Of a stretch of DNA of 64,000 nt, positions 38,835-52,723 are shown piece by piece. The translations under genes and the position numbers were made by a program. The stretch lies in the NCBI RefSeq assembly GCF_965363235.1, contig NC_134844.1, positions 55,114,872 through 55,178,871 on the forward strand, in the 5' to 3' direction. Position 1 is the first letter of the stretch, and each line of letters starts with the position of its first letter. Source of the stretch: Mytilus galloprovincialis (lineage: Eukaryota; Mollusca; Bivalvia; Mytilida; Mytilidae). Below the pieces are notes generated by a model. It ran no database searches and had not been told where the DNA came from. It worked only from the letters and a program-made list of their open reading frames with translations.

Positions 38835-38950
38835 ATGTCAGTAAAGGCTCCGTGTTGAAGACCGTACTTTAACCTCTAATGGTTTACGTTTACAAAATGT
38901 AACTTCGATGGAGAGATGTCTCATTGGCAGTCATACCACAAATTCTTATA
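38835..38950 (-). repeat. interspersed repeat S2 fragment
   Basis: GGCTCCGTGTTGAAGACCGT, GGAGAGATGTCTCATTGGCA. Reverse of the S2 head and middle. Confidence 0.65.
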
Positions 38951-39192
38951 TCTTTTGGCGTAACATTAACGTCGATGTTATATTCTGAATAGATCCTATT
39001 AGAACGTCTAGAAAGAGCATTGGTTGAAAAACAACACATGGGCACCGTGCACAATTGATATGAAGTCAGTGGGCATCTTCTGTTGTAAGAACACGTTGAA
39101 TGGTTTTATCTCAATGCAAGATATTACGTACTTCGAAACAGAGTGAGTTCCTAAAAAAACAAATTGGGTTGTTTCAAAATTAAGATACATTG

Positions 39193-39540
39193 TAAAATTG
39201 AGAATTGAAATTGGGAATGTGTCATAGAGGCAATAACCTAACTAAAGAGCAGAAAACAGTCGAAGGCCAACAATGGGTCTTCAACACAACGTGACATTTC
39301 TGTATCAGGAGGTGGCCTTCTGCTAGCCCATAAACAAAAATATGTACTAGTTAGGTGAACATGGACGTCATAATAAACTACAAAAAATATACTAGTAAAT
39401 GAGCTTAAATTAAAAATAAAAATACAAAACTTTCTAAGGTCAGAAGCTCCTGACTTGGGACCATCACAAATATGCGGTGGGTTTAAGCATGTAAAATAAT
39501 ATCTCAGTCCTCCCCTATATCATCCTAGCGAATGATGAAA
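39193..39540 (+). repeat. interspersed repeat S3
   Basis: TTGAGAATTGAAATTGGGAA, then GAAGCTCCTGACTTGGGACC, AATATGCGGTGGGTTTAAGC and TCCTCCCCTA. Reverse orientation of the copy at 15336-15712. Confidence 0.7.
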
Positions 39541-39654
39541 CAAGAAACAAACAACAAAACGCACAGAAAAAAAACTCAATTTGAAAGACGGCCGATTAGT
39601 GTATTTAACAAACATGACAAAGATACATGTACATAAATGGAAGTACAACTAATA

Positions 39655-39920
39655 GATATAGGAAGATGTGGTGTGAGTGCCAATGAGATAACTCTCCATC
39701 CAAATAACAATTTAAAAAGTAAACCATTATATGTTAAAGTACGGCCTTCAACACGGAGCCTTGGCTCACACCGAACAACAAGCTATAAAGGGCCCCAAAG
39801 TTACTAGTGTAAAACCATTCAAACGGGAAAACCAACGGTCTAATCTATATAAACAAAACGAGAAACGAGAAACACGTATATATTACATAAACAAACGACA
39901 ACTACTGTACATCAGATTCG
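39655..39920 (+). repeat. interspersed repeat S2
   Basis: GATATAGGAAGATGTGGTGT, CAATGAGATAACTCTCCATC, GAGCCTTGGCTCACACCGAA, AAAGGGCCCCAAAGTTACTA. Followed at about 40010-40080 by another bivalve repeat tail (GACGAAACGCGCTGCCGGCG). The open frame 39731-40027 is repeat-derived. Confidence 0.8.
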
Positions 39921-40084
39921 TTAAGTTTAGTTTGGCACAAAATTTTAGAATAATGGGTCCTCAATGCTCTTCAACTCTGTACGTGTTTGTCTTAACAACT
40001 TTTTTTTTATCTGAGCGTCACTGGTGAGTCGTATGAAGACGAAACGCGCTGCCGGCGTATCAAATTTCAATTCTGGTACCTTTG

Positions 40085-41109
40085 ATACTTTAAGTACATT
40101 TTAGGAATATCTACTATAATGACCTACACTGTATACTGTAAATATAATATATTTGTAGTATTTGTAGTATTGTGTGCAGAACTTTCGAACGCTGTTTTAA
40201 CATGTTTAAGGTATCTGTGTTTTGGCTAAGCGTTGATTCTACTATTTGCAAGATTGTAAAACTAAATCCTTTTAAACCTGACAAACAAAAGATAAGAACA
40301 AAAAAGACACACTTTGCATATTCACGTTTTAATGCAATTTTAAAAGTTGCACAAATCAACAAATATTTTTGTTGTTCTGAAATATTTATCAATATGTTAC
40401 AAAAAGTGTTAAGCACGCCAAATCGACATTAGTTTACGAACAATGTATCAGATTATTTAATGCTACCGACAATCAATAAAAAGATATTACATATTTGTAG
40501 CATACCTTTTATTATGTTTTATTTTCCTAAGCTTGTGTCTTTATACCTTATCTGTTTTTGACAAAACTCTTCGAAATATTGGGTTATCAATTGTCTTCAA
40601 CTTTGAACTTTACTTGGCCTTTGTTTTCTATTATAGCGTCATTGTTATTAAACTATTATCAATGTTTCTGTGAATACTGATGTTTCTTATATGTCCTCAT
40701 GTATGTAATAATGTCCTATGCAGATGTATTGTTTTTGTAGGTTTTACATAAAACAACGCAGAATATTTTCCTTTTCACTGTTATTTTTGAGTTTCATTGA
40801 TCATTGTTGAAGACCCTCAAGAATATGTAGACAATAACCCATGTTCCTTTGATATATCAGATACATTAAATGTATTGTAATTACTAAAATCAATCAAACG
40901 AATGCAAAGTTTATTTCCACAGGATACCGTATGATCTTCGTATCTCTAATCAAATTAAGACAGGGTTAATTATCTTACAAAATTCAGCGTTCAACATGTT
41001 CAAGGCTCAACTAATCTCTTGGTTGGCATTGAGGAAAAGCAGTTCTGGAAAATTTACGAACTTTGTACACATGCACTTGTCTAAGAATATGTTTTTTATA
41101 TACTTATAA
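40085..41109. other. gene-free stretch
   Basis: Open frames at 40114-40432 overlap each other on both strands without recognisable motifs. Nothing else supported. Confidence 0.4.
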
Positions 41110-41325
41110 TACAAGGTTCTTAACTCGCAATTTAGAAATATATCAGCCGATATCGAAATTCCGTTATATTTCTGTCAACCCCACTAAAACTTGCTATGTC
41201 GTAAATCTAAATTAATTTGTCTACACAATGGTGTATAACACGCTTTCTTTTGTTGTCGCAATACTACCAAAGTATGTCAATCATAATTATTTCGTCTACT
41301 GACGTTGGATTGGAAATAAACGTCT
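41110..41325 (+). repeat. inverted-repeat partner of 44525-44765
   Basis: AAAACTTGCTATGTCGTAAA, TCTACACAATGGTGTATAAC and TACTGACGTTGGATTGGA recur as the reverse complement near 44525-44690. Together they flank the block with the reverse-transcriptase relic. Confidence 0.6.
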
Positions 41326-41359
41326 CGCAGTAAAAGGTGTCGTCCTATTCCCTTTATAT

Positions 41360-41600
41360 ACAAGAGGGACGAAAGATACCAAAGGGACAGTCAAACTCAT
41401 AAATCTAAAACAAACTGACAACGCCATGGCTAAAAATGAAAAAAGACAAACAATAGTACACATGACACAATATAGAAAACTAAAGAATAAACAACACGAA
41501 CCCTATCAAAAACCCGGGATGATCTCAGGTGCTCCGGAAGGGTAAGCAGATCCTGCCGGTAAGCAGATCCTGCTCCACATGCAGCACCCGTCGTGTTTCT
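41360..41600 (+). repeat. interspersed repeat S5
   Basis: AAAGGGACAGTCAAACTCAT, ACTGACAACGCCATGGCTAA, GATCTCAGGTGCTCCGGAAG, GCACCCGTCGTGTTTCT. GGTAAGCAGATCCTGC occurs twice in tandem here. Related segments are near 2870-3000, 3240-3480 and 46235-46385. Confidence 0.65.
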
Positions 41601-41601
41601 T

Positions 41602-42270
41602 AGGTAGCAATAAACAGTTAGAAAAAATACTAAAATTTGCCCTTATGAATTTTACCATCCCCTTTTCATTGCTTTCTTGCAATATCAAGCTTACTGTTTG
41701 TATCATATATGGGCATATGTATGTAATCAGAATCTTCCATAGATTTTATATCCAGTATATAAAATGGTAAAATATAATTTCATTTTGGTGTATCCATGGC
41801 AACAATCTGCATTTATTTGTTATAAAATATTGCAAAAAGGGGGGGGGGGGGAAGGTGTCACATATTTCCCCAAAATTTGGCTGAAAGTAGAATTTCAATC
41901 ATTTGAAGTAATACATTTTCTGAAACTGTGTACATATATCATTCAGCAAATCCAATGAAAATCATATGTCTTTCATCTCATTTTTTTGTAAAATTGCGTC
42001 AAAAACTTCGTGTAGAAAAAGAGTGTTTGTAAACAGTACATTAATTTCTGGACCGATGGCTGGTCTAGCTATGAAAATACGGATTGTCAGGCAGAAAACA
42101 GCCCATAAAACAGGTTAAAAATAATCCTGATGCTCTTATAAACCATCTTTGAAGGCTAAATTAGCACTAATCTGTATAAAAATGAATTTTATTACACAAT
42201 AACTTTCCTATTTGAAAAATTCACAGGGGCCAGAATGCGAAACTAAACTCCTAACTGTGTATTGCTACCT
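41602..42270. mobile_element. MITE copy 1 (about 669 bp)
   Basis: The left end AGGTAGCAATAAACAGTTAG and right end CTAACTGTGTATTGCTACCT form an imperfect terminal inverted repeat of about 20 bp. The whole segment is nearly identical to 43016-43682. There is no transposase frame; the open frame inside (41764-41958) is non-coding, as its twin shows by differing in G-run length. Confidence 0.85.
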
Positions 42271-43015
42271 TAATAGTAGATATTTTTTTTAAGTTCTCCT
42301 TTTTAACTTATTTTCTGAGTTCTGCTAGCTAATACAAGTAAAATGGCCTTTTATTTTTGAAAATTGGTTGAGTAATGAATATTTTATGAAGGTTAGCAGT
42401 TGACACTGAAACGCGACAAAAACTGATTTTAAAGAAAGGTGCCAAGTCAAAGGGTAAAATCTTGTCTCTACCTCAATATTTAGCCAAATCTTAAAAACTG
42501 TACCTTTTTTGTCAGTTTTTTAATGTTGAATATTTTAATAAGATCTCTGATGATGCAACATTGTACAAAATTTAGCAATTTCAAGCATAAAAATGTTAAT
42601 CTTTATGCTTATTGCATACCAAAGACTTGATTAAAAAACTTGGTGATAGGGAATCAATTTCTTATATCTGATTTAACTATACATTTAAAATATGTCAAAA
42701 TGTAACATGAAATCTTGATAAAAACAATAATTTGATATATTCGCAAGAAAAAAAACCAACGCGTTCAATTCTTAGGCTACTACATGCAGCCCAATCAATC
42801 AGAAGCAAGAGTTAAGCCGATCGAGTATAAATATAAACCTTGTGTCAAAAATGTCTAATTTTGGTTGCTAAGGACTGTAAACAATAAAATTGACATGTAT
42901 TGTCATTCTTAAACACTTAATTTACTCAGAAGTTTATTTAGAATCAAAATATCAATAGATTTGTGGCATAAAAAGTCTTAAATAATACAATTCAGAGCTT
43001 GGTAAGTATGCCATA
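42271..43015. other. spacer between the two MITE copies
   Basis: About 745 bp of AT-rich DNA with no gene and no obvious similarity to the flanking copies. Confidence 0.5.
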
Positions 43016-43682
43016 AGGTAGCAATAAACAGTTAGAAAAAAATACTAAAATTTGCCCTTATGAATTTTACCATCCCCTTTTCGTTGCTTTCTTGCAATAT
43101 CAAGCTTACTGTTTGTGTCATATATGGGCATATGTATGTAATCAGAATCTTCCATAGAATTTATATCCAGTATATAGAATGGTAAAATATAATTTCATTT
43201 TGGTGTATCCATGGCAACAATCTGCATTTATTTGTTATAAAATATTGCAAAAAGGGGGGGGGAAAGGTGTCACATATTTCCCCAAAATTTGGCTGAAAGT
43301 AGAATTTCAATCATTTGAAGTAATACATTTTCTGAAACTGTGTACATATATCATTCAGCAAATCCAATGAAAATCATATGTCTTTCATCTCATTTTTTTG
43401 TAAAATTGCGTCAAAAACTTCGTGTAGAAAAAGAGTGTTTGTAAACAGTACATTAATTTCTGGACCGATGGCTGGTCTAGCTATGAAAATACGGATTGTC
43501 AGGCAGAAAACAGCCCATAAAACAGGTTAAAAATAATCTTGATGCTCTTATAAACCATCTTCGAAGGCTAAATTAGCACTAATCTGTATAAAAATGAATT
43601 TTATTACACAATAACTTTCCTATTTGAAAAATTCACAGGGGCCATAATGCGAAACTAAACTCCTAACTGTGTATTGCTTCCT
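43016..43682. mobile_element. MITE copy 2 (about 667 bp)
   Basis: Same orientation and same ends (AGGTAGCAATAAACAGTTAG ... CTAACTGTGTATTGCTTCCT) as 41602-42270. Only a handful of differences are visible, the main one being the poly-G length (about 43255-43262 versus 41839-41850). Confidence 0.85.
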
Positions 43683-43734
43683 TATGTGATAACAAATCCG
43701 GTAAAAAGTCTAATTCGGTAGGTCAAATTCATGA

Positions 43735-44252
43735 AAGGGAAGGGGATTGTAGTTACGACGTAAGGAACATATCCGATATCATTTGTGAAACGGTTACTAG
43801 TATTCCATAACGGTCAACCAATCGTGATGGCGTCCGTAAAATATACGAAGGGATGATTTCAACTTCACCATTTGGAACTCGTGGTTTAATAGCTTCCTTG
43901 TGAGCAGTAACCCTCTATCAAGAAAATCATGATAGGAAATGCAAGCACGGAAATATCATATCAATTGGGAGATATATACCCCGTATGCAGGTTCAGCTGG
44001 AATGTTGCTACTTAGAAATGGAAAGTTCACAATTGGAAAGCTGAAATCATATCTTTTGTCGTAAAGTTTTGTCATCAACCGACCCTCATTGTCAATTTCT
44101 AGATGTAAGTCAAGATATGAAGCCGACTTAACTGTATCTGTAGTATCCTTTATCTCCAATTCGATGGGATTGATGCGTTCCACATAGTCACCAAATTTTG
44201 AATTGTTTAGTGAAAGAACGTCATCTATAATTGTCGGGGTCCAAATGGTCAA
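43735..44252 (-). pseudogene. reverse-transcriptase C-terminal relic (Penelope-like or related retroelement)
   Basis: The minus-strand frame 44252-43956 reads DDVLSLNNSKFGDYVERINP, KSASYLDLHLEIDNEGRL, TKLYDKRYDFSFPIVNFPF and AYGVYISQLI. A TGA then interrupts it. Further pieces follow in the same and shifted frames (YFRACISYHDFLDRGLLLTR, KLKSSLRIFYGRHHDW). This segment is common in invertebrate retroelement polyproteins. I associate it with Penelope-like elements, but the assignment is from memory. The N-terminal catalytic part is absent. Confidence 0.65.
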
Positions 44253-44524
44253 ATTTTATGGGAAAGTCTAAGTGATTCTCGGTTTTATCTGATCTTATTG
44301 CATTTCATACGTGAAGTCAAGAGGGAGTCCAAATGATATTGACGTAATGGTGAAATTTGTGTCTTAAAACGTAAACCCGTAAATTGCTAGACGTACCACA
44401 AATAATACTTGTTAGATTTTTTCCCGGTATCTTTGACAATTTTACTAACTGGGTTATAAGTTCTATTCAGACAAAAACTATAATTTTTTTTTCTGAAACA
44501 ACTTTTATAAGTAATCTTCGAGTT

Positions 44525-44765
44525 TTGTGTCTCCGATCCAACGTCGGTAGAAGAAAAACTTACGATTGACGTACATCGGAAGGCCTGCTACAGATCATTC
44601 GAACCACAAAGGCAGGCGTTTTATACACCATTGTGTAGAAAAATCAATTTGAATTTACGACACAACAAGTTTTAGAGGTGTTGAAAACTGATCTATCTGT
44701 ATACAACGGAAATTTGCGACTGGATGCCATTTTTCAAAAATTCAAGTGAAGTACCTTGTGTTATA
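44525..44765 (-). repeat. inverted-repeat partner of 41110-41325
   Basis: On the minus strand: AAAACTTGTTGTGTCGTAAA, TCTACACAATGGTGTATAAA, CGACGTTGGATCGGAG. It lies just 5' of the reverse-transcriptase relic in its reading direction. It could be a terminal repeat of that element. Confidence 0.6.
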
Positions 44766-45161
44766 TTAAGGTATAAAGGGAATATTTTTTGAGACAAGTG
44801 CCTGTGACTTTGTCTGTACGAATTAAATTAAAGTTTAATTTATTAATTTAAAAAGTTGGCTGTACCTGACCAGTTTGACAACTCAATCATTATGAGCAAG
44901 TAAATTGACATGGGCGCTATCAAGATACATTTTCAAAGATGAAAAACAGGTGAATAATTATTCGTAAATTGAAGGAAAAATAAGTAAAATCTGTAAGTCG
45001 AGAGGAAAGGGGGAGAAATGATATGCTGAAAAAGTAGAGTTTGCAAGATAAAATAAATCATTGTTAATAGATTTCAACTTTCCAATGTTCAACTGCCAAT
45101 TCATTTGCAGTAATTTACTCTCTGTCCCTTCGTATGGGGTTTAAATATCTCCGTTAATGCG

Positions 45162-45908
45162 TTAAGGTTTATGTACCCTTCTGTAGCCATTTTTGTACGA
45201 ACTTTTCAAACTTCAATTGTATCAAAACTGCAGATTTAATGAATAATAGATATTGGCCATTTTGTACATATTCCAAGGGGAAACTTGATGCAAAGCATTA
45301 TTTTTTACTGTTCCATTGTATTTAATAGAAAAAGAGGACTTTGTGGCAAATAAATCAAGATTTTTATAGAAAATCCACAGCCTTTATCCTTGTACTCTCA
45401 TATTTGGCAATTTGATAACTGATAGATATAGGATTATTGCATGCAGTGCTAGCATTGATTTCCTTAAAACAAGTTTATAAATGTAGTTATTGGTTAACAC
45501 ACGTATAAATATGGCCAAAATCAAGTACACCTTTTAGGGTGCGCTCGACTTTAGTGACTCAACACGAGGTGTTTTGGAATTTACAGGTTACTTAGAACTT
45601 TTTGTAAAAAATAAACACTAGCACATCATAGAAAATCAAGTGAGTAATTTATGTTTCAAATTTTATAACAAAAATCTCTGTATTAAAGGCTGTGGATTTT
45701 CTATAAAAATCTTGATTTATTTGCCACAAAGTCCTCTTTTTCTATCAAATGCAATGAAACAGTAAAAAATAATGCTTTGCATCAAGTTTCCCCTTGGAAC
45801 ATGTACTAAATGGCCTATCTCTATAATTTTTTATATCTTTAGTTTTGATACAATTGAGGTTTGAAAAATTCGTACAAAAATGGCTACAGAAGGGTACATA
45901 AACCTTAA
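45162..45908. mobile_element. foldback/MITE element with ~226-bp inverted arms
   Basis: Left arm 45162-45387 and right arm 45682-45908 are near-perfect reverse complements. Examples: TTAAGGTTTATGTACCCTTC versus GAAGGGTACATAAACCTTAA, and GAGGACTTTGTGGCAAATAA versus TTATTTGCCACAAAGTCCTC. The outermost bases on both sides are TTAA, compatible with a piggyBac-type target duplication. The ~295-bp loop is non-coding. Confidence 0.85.
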
Positions 45909-46089
45909 TCTGATGACGTTGTTTATCAACTTAATTGCGTGTAACATGGTTTTTTATTTGTATTTTCAAATTATTCCCTTTACATTTTAGTCAATTTAGT
46001 AACACCCCTTTCGTGAATCGGTTTATACATCCCGTCATTGTGTTATTGTACTATGGTGTGACGATACATTTGGACTGATAACTTATTTG

Positions 46090-46560
46090 ATGAAGTCATA
46101 TTCTAGAGCGCAATGACAACGCAGGTGAGTCGTGGTTCGATCGTAGTAGACTGGTATTGAGATCGTAATGCGATCGGTGAGATCTTGGTGGAAGCGCCAT
46201 AGATAGTGTAAGTCGTGGTATAGTCTTATTAGAAGTTAGAAGAGAGGCGAAAAATACCAGAGGGAAGTCATTCTCATAGATCGAAAATAAACTGAAAACG
46301 TCATGGTTAAAAAATAAAAAGACAAACAGACTAATATTAATACACAAGACATAACATAAAAAAATAAAGACAAGACAAGAGCGTGACAAGATCGTATTTC
46401 TATCGTAGCGAAATCTAAGCCGGATCTTGGCAAGGATGTGATATGCACGTGAAAACTAAGAGCTATTGAATATTCAAGCCGAACATACCACGATCTTACC
46501 AAGGTCTTATGTTTCATAGATCGTAGTGGGATCTAGGTCATGGTCGAGGTCTAGTTTAAC
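46090..46560. repeat. GATCGTA/GATCTTGG-rich repeat interrupted by S5
   Basis: TTCGATCGTAGTAGACTGG, GATCGTAATGCGATCGGTGA, GATCTTGGCAAGGATG and AGATCGTAGTGGGATCTAGG are variations on one short motif. They are split by an S5-like insertion at about 46235-46385. The overlapping minus-strand frames here are low-complexity by-products. Confidence 0.45.
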
Positions 46561-46911
46561 AGGGGCTTAATCAGAAATGTATATAAAAGGGCAGCCTGTA
46601 GATTAACTGACCTAATCAACTGGGTACATAAGTTTCGTTTCTTGTGATATGTTCAATCATGACCTCAAGCATTTAACGACCTTTGATCGCATAATATGTT
46701 TTAAAATCCGATTAGGTATACTATAAATTCTGTCTGATCTAGACAATAGTTCTGATCTGTAAAATGCATATAAACAAAGGCAACAGTAGTATACTGCTGT
46801 TCAAAATTCATAAATTGATAGAGAAAAAAACAGATCGTTTTGTCTGTTATTCCAGTTGTAATGTAAAATGCAATGTTTTATACAAGTCGTGAAATACTAA
46901 CCTCACTTTTT

Positions 46912-47904
46912 ATACGCCCGTCGTCTTTTAGACGGGACGTATTATGGTATACCGTTGTCCGTCCGTCCGTCTGTCCGTCCGTCCGTCGTCCACACTTCGG
47001 ACAATAACTCAAAAACACTTTCACCAATTTCCATGAAACTTAAGTGAATTGTTTATATCTATTGACGTAAGCTCCCTTTCGTTTTTTTTTAATTTCAGAT
47101 TTTAAGTTTTGGATTTATGGGGCTTTATTCATAAAAAAGGGGGGATTTTCAACACTTCGGACAATAACTCAAAAAGGCTTTCACCAATGTCCATGAAACT
47201 TTGGTGAATTGTTTATATCTATTGATGTAAGCTCCCTTTCAATTTTTATAAATTTCAGATTTTAAGTTTTGGATTTATTGGGCTTTATTTATAAAAAAGG
47301 GGGATTTTTAACACTTCGGACAATAACTCAAAAAGGCTTTCACCAATGTCTATGAAACTTTGGTGAATTGTTTATATCTATTGATGTAAGCTCCCTTTCA
47401 ATTTTTATAAATTTCATATTTTAAGTTTTGGATTTATGGGGCTTTATTCATAAAAAAAGGGGGATTTTCAACACTTCGGACAATAACTCAAAAAGGCTTT
47501 CACCAATGTCCATGAAACTTTGGTGAATTGTTTATATTTATTGATGTAAGCTCCCTTTCAATTTTTATAAATTTCAGATTTTACATTTCTGTGTTATGAA
47601 TTTTTATGCTTAAAAAAGGGAGGATTTTCCAATTTTGGGACAATAACTAACACTTTCACAAAATTTTATGCAACTTTGATAAATTGTTTATATCTATTGA
47701 CATAAGCTCCCTTTCCATTTTTATAAATTTTAGAGTTTACGTTTTCTTAAGTAATGAAATTTTATACTTAAAAAAAGGGGGATTTTATGAAACTTTGGTG
47801 AATATATTAATGTAACATCCCTTTTGATTTGTATATATATTTCTAGTTGATCATATAAATTCATTTAAAGCATAAAAGACAAGTTAAAAGAGCAACGGGC
47901 GTAT
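46912..47904. mobile_element. element with terminal inverted repeats and 160-bp internal tandem repeats
   Basis: Ends are ATACGCCCGT (46912-46921) and ACGGGCGTAT (47895-47904). The left end carries a hairpin (CCCGTCGTCTTTTAGACGGG) and a (GTCC)n-like tract near 46958-46990. The right flank has GCGCTAAAGCGC. Inside, ACACTTCGGACAATAACTC recurs at 46992, 47152, 47311 and 47471, with a diverged copy at about 47631 and a truncated one after 47760 (period 159-160 bp). No coding frame. Confidence 0.8.
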
Positions 47905-48829
47905 CATGCGCTAAAGCGCAGCCCTTTATTTCAATATATTGTGCTCAGCCTTTATTTCAATATAGCCTCTTCTTATTCATGTTATTATAAAAAAACTTGT
48001 AGAAACCATTCCCCCTTAATCTTTTTTGTTTATGCTATAATAATTTTTGAAATTTCATTTGATCTTCCTTTATTAAAAAAAGAAGAACACAATCTTACTA
48101 TGCTCGGCCAAATATTGTTTGATTTCGACAAGATTAGTTTTTTCCTCTATGGTCTGCCTGTCCACATATTCTATTGAATGTAAAGAATGAAAGGAATCGC
48201 AAAATGTACTGGACAGTATAACATACTAGATGACTTACTAATGTGGCATATTTCAAATATAAATAACCGACATACAAACTTGGGCTATTAACAACTTATA
48301 TGGTCTTTGTAGTTTAAGTTTGTACTGACAAAATTGGTGTGGGGATAAAACAGATTAAAGTGTGCAAACACCTCCCCCTATCAATTATCTAAACTTTGTG
48401 TCGTAAAAAAAGAACAAATAATTAAAATCATGCACTGTGCAGATATAAATGGATAATCACTTACTTGAATAAGGAAATAAAAGTGCACTTATTTCAAAAG
48501 CAAGGTATGATGTATATTTATATCATATTGGAACTTACAAATATAATCATTAACACACTATCGACAAACTATATATAAAGGGACATAATAGGTTACACTC
48601 GAACGCGTTGGATATATTATATCTACTCCATAATTTGTCTCACCAAATTATAAATAAACTTAACTGGATTAGATTTTAGATATTTTTAACATCCAGGTTT
48701 CCACTAATAGATACTGGCTTAAATATTAAACTAAATACACATGCAAAGCTAGAGTAAATGTGTATTTCAATCGATTAACTGATTTATCCAGTAAGCAGCT
48801 TCTCTGTTCCTTGTATTTCTTGATTTTAT
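47905..48829. other. gene-free stretch downstream of FL4
   Basis: AT-rich; the frame 47941-48177 has no recognisable product. An AATAAA on the minus strand (about 48825-48830) overlaps the end of the FL4 stop region. Confidence 0.45.
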
Positions 48830-49053
48830 TTATTTTAAAGTAGAACAGTCATTCACTGCATACACTTTGACCTCTGCAACATTCAAGCAGTTTGTTCCTG
48901 TCAAGACCAGTTTTACATAACGTGCATTTTTGACATGTCCACATGTAAATTGGAGATGATCGCCACGTTGTGCCGGTCCAACATAATGGGCACATATCTG
49001 CATTTCATTATGTGACGGGCCAATCATAATGTCCAAATCACGAAGACGTTCTC

Positions 49054-50707
49054 CTAAAACAAAACAAAAATATTAAAAATATTAACCTGGAAATAACTGC
49101 GCAACTTTCACTGCTTAATATAGTAATTTGTTCAGAATTGAGTTATATATTTGACCGGTTTGTATAGAGATATGAATTAACAATGTATATGGACTTCAAG
49201 GACAATGTTAATTTCGGGGAAATTGTTTCTTCCTGAAAACAAATAGTGATTGACTAATAACGTCCCGACTGACTAAGTACTTCCAATGTTGGATAAGATG
49301 TGTTCGTTGAAACAGGTTAAAAAGCTCGACTTGCATTATAATGTATGGCAGTCTATCCTTTTCAAGTCAAGAACATCTTAAAGTCAACTGATATGTGTCG
49401 TATGACTTTTATTATTTTAGACATTCTAATGAAAAATTGTGTCAATAAATTGTTATGTTAGGTTCATCCCTTGTTTGTTAATAACTGTACTTGTACTGTT
49501 ATACCACTGTCCCAGGTTAGGGGGAGGGTTGGGATCCCACTAACATGTTTAACCCTGCCACATTATTTATGTATGTGCCTGTCCCAAGTCAGGAGCCTGT
49601 AATTCAGTGGTTGTCGTTTATTTATGTGTTACAAATTTGTTTTTCGTTAATTTTTTTTTTTTTTTTTTTTTACATAAATAAGGCCGTTAGTTTTCTCGTT
49701 TGAATTGTTTTACATTATTTTCTTATCGGGGCCTTTTATAGCTGACTATTCGGTATGGGCTTTGCTCATTGTTGAAGGCCGTACGGTTACCTATAGTTGT
49801 TAATGTTTGTGTCATTTTGGTCTTTTGTGGATAGTTGTCTCATTGGCAATAATACCACATCTTCTTTTTTATATTATGGATTTTACACTGCATTTTAACG
49901 TTATAGTTTATTTGCCATTTCCGTAAATGATCCTGTGACGAGAAGTCCATTTGTACGAGTTGTTTACCTCTGAAGAGTCACAAATGTGTATGGCTAATAA
50001 AGAGCAAGACGATAGAACTAACATCAGTGTGCTTAATGTAAGTGACCTGTAGCTTTTATAATCATTAAAAAGCTTCAGCTTCAGCTAAACACATTTGATT
50101 TGAATAGTAGTTTTCAAATAAACAGAGGTTAAAACCTAATTATAACACTTTCAACTGGTCATGCTTTGTATAGGTAGCAGCTTAATTTGTCCGGTTTATT
50201 AATAGTAAATATAACAAAAAAAACCCCTCTTTTTTTCTATTAAAAACAACAATAAACAAATACACAAATCACTACAACTCTTGATAATGGATGGCTGCTA
50301 AACGTCTAATTACAAATTAAATGCCTATTCATGACGAAAACATGGCAATGCAATAAGAATATGTATCCTGCTTTATAAAAGACTGACACATACAGCCTGA
50401 TTTTGAACATGCAAGTTCACAAGGTATATTTCGTGTCGAGGCTTCATAAAGCCGACAATAATGTGTGCAATATTTTCATTGCTGAAGTCCATGTGCTTGC
50501 CAATAATTCCTGGCATCCGCTTTATTAAAACATCGGCTTATAGTTGTCTCATTAGCAATCAGACAACGCTTCCTTATTTTCATAAAAACTAATGCAGCTT
50601 CACAAGTGAATGCGAAATATCAAATACATAAAAAGGTAAAATTCATCGGCAATATCTGTATTTCATGTCAGCAGATAGGAAACAAATGTGTTTATACTTT
50701 GACCTAC
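49054..50707 (-). other. FL4 last intron (phase 1)
   Basis: Donor GTAGGT at 50707, acceptor TTTTAG next to 49053. It holds a full S1 repeat. Confidence 0.75.
49500..49866 (-). repeat. full-length interspersed repeat S1
   Basis: On the + strand it runs CCACTGTCCCAGGTTAGGGG, CCCAAGTCAGGAGCCTGTAA, GGCCGTTAGTTTTCTCGTTT, CGGGGCCTTTTATAGCTGAC, GAAGGCCGTACGGTTACCTA and TAGTTGTCTCATTGGCAATA to CCACATCTTC. This is the most complete copy in the window and serves as reference for the others. Confidence 0.85.
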
Positions 50708-50931
50708 CTGTTGATTTGTCTCCGATATTTCTATTGAAGATTTCAATTCGCTGTATTTGATAGTTTTCCCCAAGTCTACAATCCAATAAGGCGATTGCTC
50801 TATGTTTGTGTGTATATATGATTTGACATTTCCATCAACAGCTCTTGATGCAGAATGTCCGGCGCTGTAGACTGAACTTTGTTCGGATGGTTTGTTGTGT
50901 GCAACTTCCTTTAAGTTGATCGTACAATTTT

Positions 50932-52723
<1,792 letters not shown>

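Noticed and set aside
40114-40432. Two ~90-100 residue frames on opposite strands
   Set aside because: Mutually overlapping, lysine/isoleucine-rich, no motif or splice signals.
41764-41958. 64-residue frame duplicated at 43179-43370
   Set aside because: Lies inside the two MITE copies; the G-run differs in length between them and there is no similarity to a known protein family.
46096-46517. Two overlapping ~95 residue minus-strand frames
   Set aside because: They follow the GATCGTA-type repeat and the inserted S5 fragment.
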